Shown: piece by piece, positions 7,422 through 9,005 of the stretch
Position numbering within the stretch: the first letter of the stretch is position 1
Layout of the letters: each line of letters opens with the position of its first letter
Assembly: GCA_036847245.1 (NCBI GenBank)
Contig: DAIUAL010000139.1
Coordinates: 1 to 9,005, forward strand
From: UBA4661 sp002405405
Lineage (GTDB): Bacteria; Bacteroidota; Ignavibacteria; Kapaibacteriales; UBA4661
Reading direction: 5' to 3'
DNA: 9,005 nucleotides
Made by a program: the position numbers and the translations under genes
The notes under the pieces: model-generated
Database searches by the model: none
What the model saw: the letters and a program-made list of their open reading frames with translations, nothing else
Told to the model about the DNA's origin: nothing

Positions 7422-8409
7422 GGGCTTGGGTCTGCTGTGCTAAAAATTCCTGAAACAATCGAAGTCGGTTTTCGACTTCGGTATATGTTGTGTATGTAAC
7501 CAAATCCTGACGAACATGCGAGGCATTGTACAAACCTTTAAGATAGCCCGCAATGAATTTACGAAATTCCATAACGGTTTTACGCTCATCGCCTTCTTTA
7601 TACTGAATTGACAAACGCAAATGTTCAAGACATGTCTCAATACGTTCTTCAACCGTAGGAGGAGCTTCAAGAGTGCCTGTTTTCATATAAGTTTGTGCTT
7701 GGCGAAAGACAAATGGATTAGAAATTGCTGCACGACCAATCATCACAGCGTCGCAGCCGGTTGTCGTGAATGCACGATGCACATCTTCCGGGGTTTGAAC
7801 ATCACCGTTCAAAATAATCGGAATTGAAACTGCTTGTTTCACTTTTTCAATCCACGACCAATCGGCATCACCTTCATGACCCATATCGCGGGTACGGCAA
7901 TGAATAGTCAAAGCTGCGATACCGGCTTCTTGCTCTAAGCGTTTTGCTAAGTCAACGATGATGATCGAAGAGTGATCCCAACCTAAACGTGTTTTAACGG
8001 TAACGGGAAGTTGAACCGTATCGACTAATGCCTTTGACATTTTAACCATCGTATCCGGTTCTTTGAGCAATGCGGCACCTGCATTGCGAGCAACAACATT
8101 TTTTACCCAGCATCCGCAATTGATGTCAATAAAATCCGGTTCTGCCTCTTCCGTAATGCGAGCAGCTTCGATCATAGTTGTAATATCGCCGCTAAAAATC
8201 TGAATCGCAACCGGTCGTTCTTCAGCGTTAATCGTGAGCTTTCTGCGAGATTTCCAAGCAGAGCGTATTAAGCCGTCCGATGAAATAAACTCTGTATAAA
8301 CAATGTCTGCTCCGAGTCGCTTGCAAATGATCCGAAAAGGCGGATCACTGACATCCTCCATTGGTGCCAGTAAAATTCCTTGTTCAACTTCAACATTGCC
8401 GATCTTCAT
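7393..8409 (-). CDS. dus: tRNA-dihydrouridine synthase, DusB-like
   Basis: A 338-residue FMN- and NADPH-dependent enzyme that reduces uridines of the tRNA D arm. The TIM-barrel motifs are in order. LAPMEDVSDPPFR (14-26) binds FMN. DINCGCWVKNVVARNAGAAL (95-114) carries the catalytic cysteine C100. TVKTRLGWD (137-145) follows, then IHCRTR (169-174), LNGDV (200-204) and IGRAAISNPFVF (224-235). The helical RNA-binding domain ends with MEFRKFIAGYLKGLYNA (280-296). The residue after the catalytic Cys is Trp rather than the more usual Pro. The length and the C-terminal RK..Y.KG pattern favour the DusB branch. The ATG at 8409 agrees with the family N-terminus; only a weak AGGA lies 4 nt upstream of it. 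It is the first gene of the dus-tilS-hpt-ftsH group and its 3' end overlaps the longest tilS frame. Confidence 0.95.
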   Translation of the reverse strand: MKIGNVEVEQGILLAPMEDVSDPPFRIICKRLGADIVYTEFISSDGLIRSAWKSRRKLTINAEERPVAIQIFSGDITTMIEAARITEEAEPDFIDINCGCWVKNVVARNAGAALLKEPDTMVKMSKALVDTVQLPVTVKTRLGWDHSSIIIVDLAKRLEQEAGIAALTIHCRTRDMGHEGDADWSWIEKVKQAVSIPIILNGDVQTPEDVHRAFTTTGCDAVMIGRAAISNPFVFRQAQTYMKTGTLEAPPTVEERIETCLEHLRLSIQYKEGDERKTVMEFRKFIAGYLKGLYNASHVRQDLVTYTTYTEVENRLRLFQEFLAQQTQAHEHHSALLA

Positions 8410-8459
8410 AATATCCTATGGAGCAAATTTCTTTTTAAGAATACATTGAATATTGTATG

Positions 8460-8467
8460 CAAAGTTA
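8460..8467 (-). promoter_or_regulatory. candidate Bacteroidota-type -7 promoter element for dus
   Basis: On the minus strand TAACTTTG matches the TAnnTTTG -7 consensus of Bacteroidota at every defined base, and lies about 50 nt before the dus start. ATTG, a partial match to the -33 TTTG, lies 16 nt upstream, slightly closer than usual. An 8-bp match in AT-rich DNA can arise by chance. Confidence 0.35.
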
Positions 8468-8507
8468 CAAATTGATAAGCGTTCAATCGTAATTTGCGAT
8501 CATAGAA

Positions 8508-8523
8508 TGTGTGATAACACACA
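8508..8523. promoter_or_regulatory. 16-bp palindrome, candidate operator upstream of the GroES-like gene
   Basis: TGTGTG-ATAA-CACACA has perfect 6-bp arms around a 4-bp centre and ends 40 bp before the GroES-like start, within the divergent intergenic region. The TGTG...CACA half-sites resemble dimeric-regulator operators of the CRP/FNR kind. The spacing differs from the E. coli CRP consensus, and no regulator gene is nearby. Two looser inverted repeats lie in the same region (ATACA...TGTAT at 8441-8458; ATTGA...TCAAT at 8471-8487). Confidence 0.35.
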
Positions 8524-8563
8524 ATAAGTCTCTTATTTTTTTGTTCTCTGATTGTGCAAAGGT

Positions 8564-8947
8564 ATGAATACATCGCGTTCTATTGCAGAAAAGCTCCACA
8601 ATGTTTTGGCAGTCAACGATAAAGTGTTGATCAAACCACGTTCTGATGACGAACGTACAGCCAGCGGATTATATCTTCCACCGAGTGTCGCAGAAGCGTC
8701 GATTGTACGTTCCGGTTATGTTGTCAAGGTTGGACCGGGTTATCCAATTCCTGCTGTTCACGATGATGAAGTATGGAAGGAGCGGAATGACCGCGTAAAA
8801 TATGTTGGTTTACAGGCACAAGTAGGGGATGTTGCAATTTTTCAACAGAAAGATGCTATTGAAATTGAGTATGAAGGCGAAAAATTTCTCATCATATCGC
8901 ATCATGCAATTCTTCTTTTGGAGCGCGATGAGGAGTTGTTTTCGTAA
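8564..8947 (+). CDS. GroES-like co-chaperonin (Cpn10 family) with enlarged roof loop
   Basis: A 127-residue protein, longer than the roughly 95 residues of classical GroES. NDKVLIKPRSDDERTASGLYLP (18-39) matches the GroES N-terminal strand and mobile loop, with LYL in the position of the GroEL-contacting hydrophobic tripeptide. VRSGYVVKVGPGYPIP (48-63) and VGDVAIFQQ (87-95) frame an insertion of roughly 25 residues where GroES has its short roof hairpin. The C-terminus LIISHHAILLLE is the usual closing strand. Similar divergent GroES paralogs occur in Bacteroidota and relatives. It may cap a GroEL or act alone, and no groEL is in view. The ATG at 8564 is preferred over the in-frame TTG at 8552. 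AAAGG lies only 1 nt before it, too close to act as a normal ribosome-binding site. It is transcribed divergently from dus. Confidence 0.87.
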   Translation: MNTSRSIAEKLHNVLAVNDKVLIKPRSDDERTASGLYLPPSVAEASIVRSGYVVKVGPGYPIPAVHDDEVWKERNDRVKYVGLQAQVGDVAIFQQKDAIEIEYEGEKFLIISHHAILLLERDEELFS

Positions 8948-8961
8948 CAATTGTGCTATGC

Positions 8962-9005
8962 TTAGGTTGTTTCTTGTAAATAAACCCAACGTTCGAAAAC
9001 TTCAT
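8962..9005 (-). CDS. possible C-terminal end of a convergent minus-strand gene
   Basis: Reading inward from the right edge on the minus strand, one frame gives EVFERWVYLQETT followed by TAA at 8962-8964, 14 bp beyond the GroES-like stop. The aromatic, mixed-charge composition looks protein-like, but 13 residues prove little. A plus-strand frame starting at ATG 8958 (MLRLFLVNKPNVRKLH) is also open to the edge, so either could be the real coding frame, or neither. No terminator hairpin is visible in 8948-8961. Confidence 0.3.
   Translation of the reverse strand, partial: EVFERWVYLQETT

Noticed and set aside
7460..7480. 8-bp inverted repeat CGAAGTCG/CGACTTCG near the end of dus, as a terminator
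   Set aside because: It lies inside the dus coding sequence, is not followed by a T-tract on either strand in a useful position, and is explained by the codons for the Dus C-terminal region.
1..9005. CRISPR arrays, tRNA/rRNA genes, insertion sequences, integrase or phage genes
   Set aside because: No regularly spaced repeats, cloverleaf-like segments, transposase motifs or terminal inverted repeats were seen on reading both strands; the window is almost fully accounted for by housekeeping genes.

Overview
The window is an ordinary bacterial chromosomal segment, densely coding and mostly on the minus strand. Its gene content fits the Bacteroidota/Chlorobiota/Ignavibacteriota/Kapabacteria (FCB) side of the tree. 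Three observations support this: a divergent GroES-like protein with an enlarged roof loop of the kind seen in Bacteroidota, a perfect TAnnTTTG-like promoter element upstream of dus, and a general lack of Shine-Dalgarno sequences (only ftsH has a clear one). This placement is inference; no 16S rRNA or other phylogenetic marker was tested.

Layout, left to right. 1-2217 (minus): a three-gene transcription unit read as class V aminotransferase, then a carboxymuconolactone-decarboxylase (CMD) family protein, then a D-Ala-D-Ala carboxypeptidase (peptidase S13) cut off by the window's left edge. The first two genes overlap by ATGA and the last two are 4 nt apart. 2265-2293: a perfect 11-bp hairpin that probably terminates ftsH transcription and separates the two minus-strand units. 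2321-8409 (minus): dus, tilS, hpt, ftsH in transcription order. This holds the tilS-hpt-ftsH order widely conserved in bacteria, preceded by a DusB-type tRNA dihydrouridine synthase. 8410-8563: a short AT-rich divergent intergenic region with a 16-bp palindrome and the promoter-like element. 8564-8947 (plus): the GroES-like gene. 8962-9005 may be the C-terminal end of a convergent minus-strand gene.

Functionally, dus and tilS modify tRNA (dihydrouridine in the D arm; lysidine at C34 of the AUA-reading tRNA-Ile), hpt salvages purines, ftsH does membrane protein quality control, and the GroES-like protein belongs to protein folding. The aminotransferase/CMD/carboxypeptidase group has no obvious common pathway.

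I did not find a new biological system here. The most unusual item is the roughly 260-residue hydrophilic extension in front of the catalytic core of TilS, which cannot be fully removed by choosing a later start codon. Secondary points are the redox-cysteine-poor CMD protein in its operon, the Trp in place of Pro in the Dus catalytic loop, and the palindrome upstream of the GroES-like gene. No tRNA, rRNA, CRISPR array, insertion sequence or phage gene was seen.
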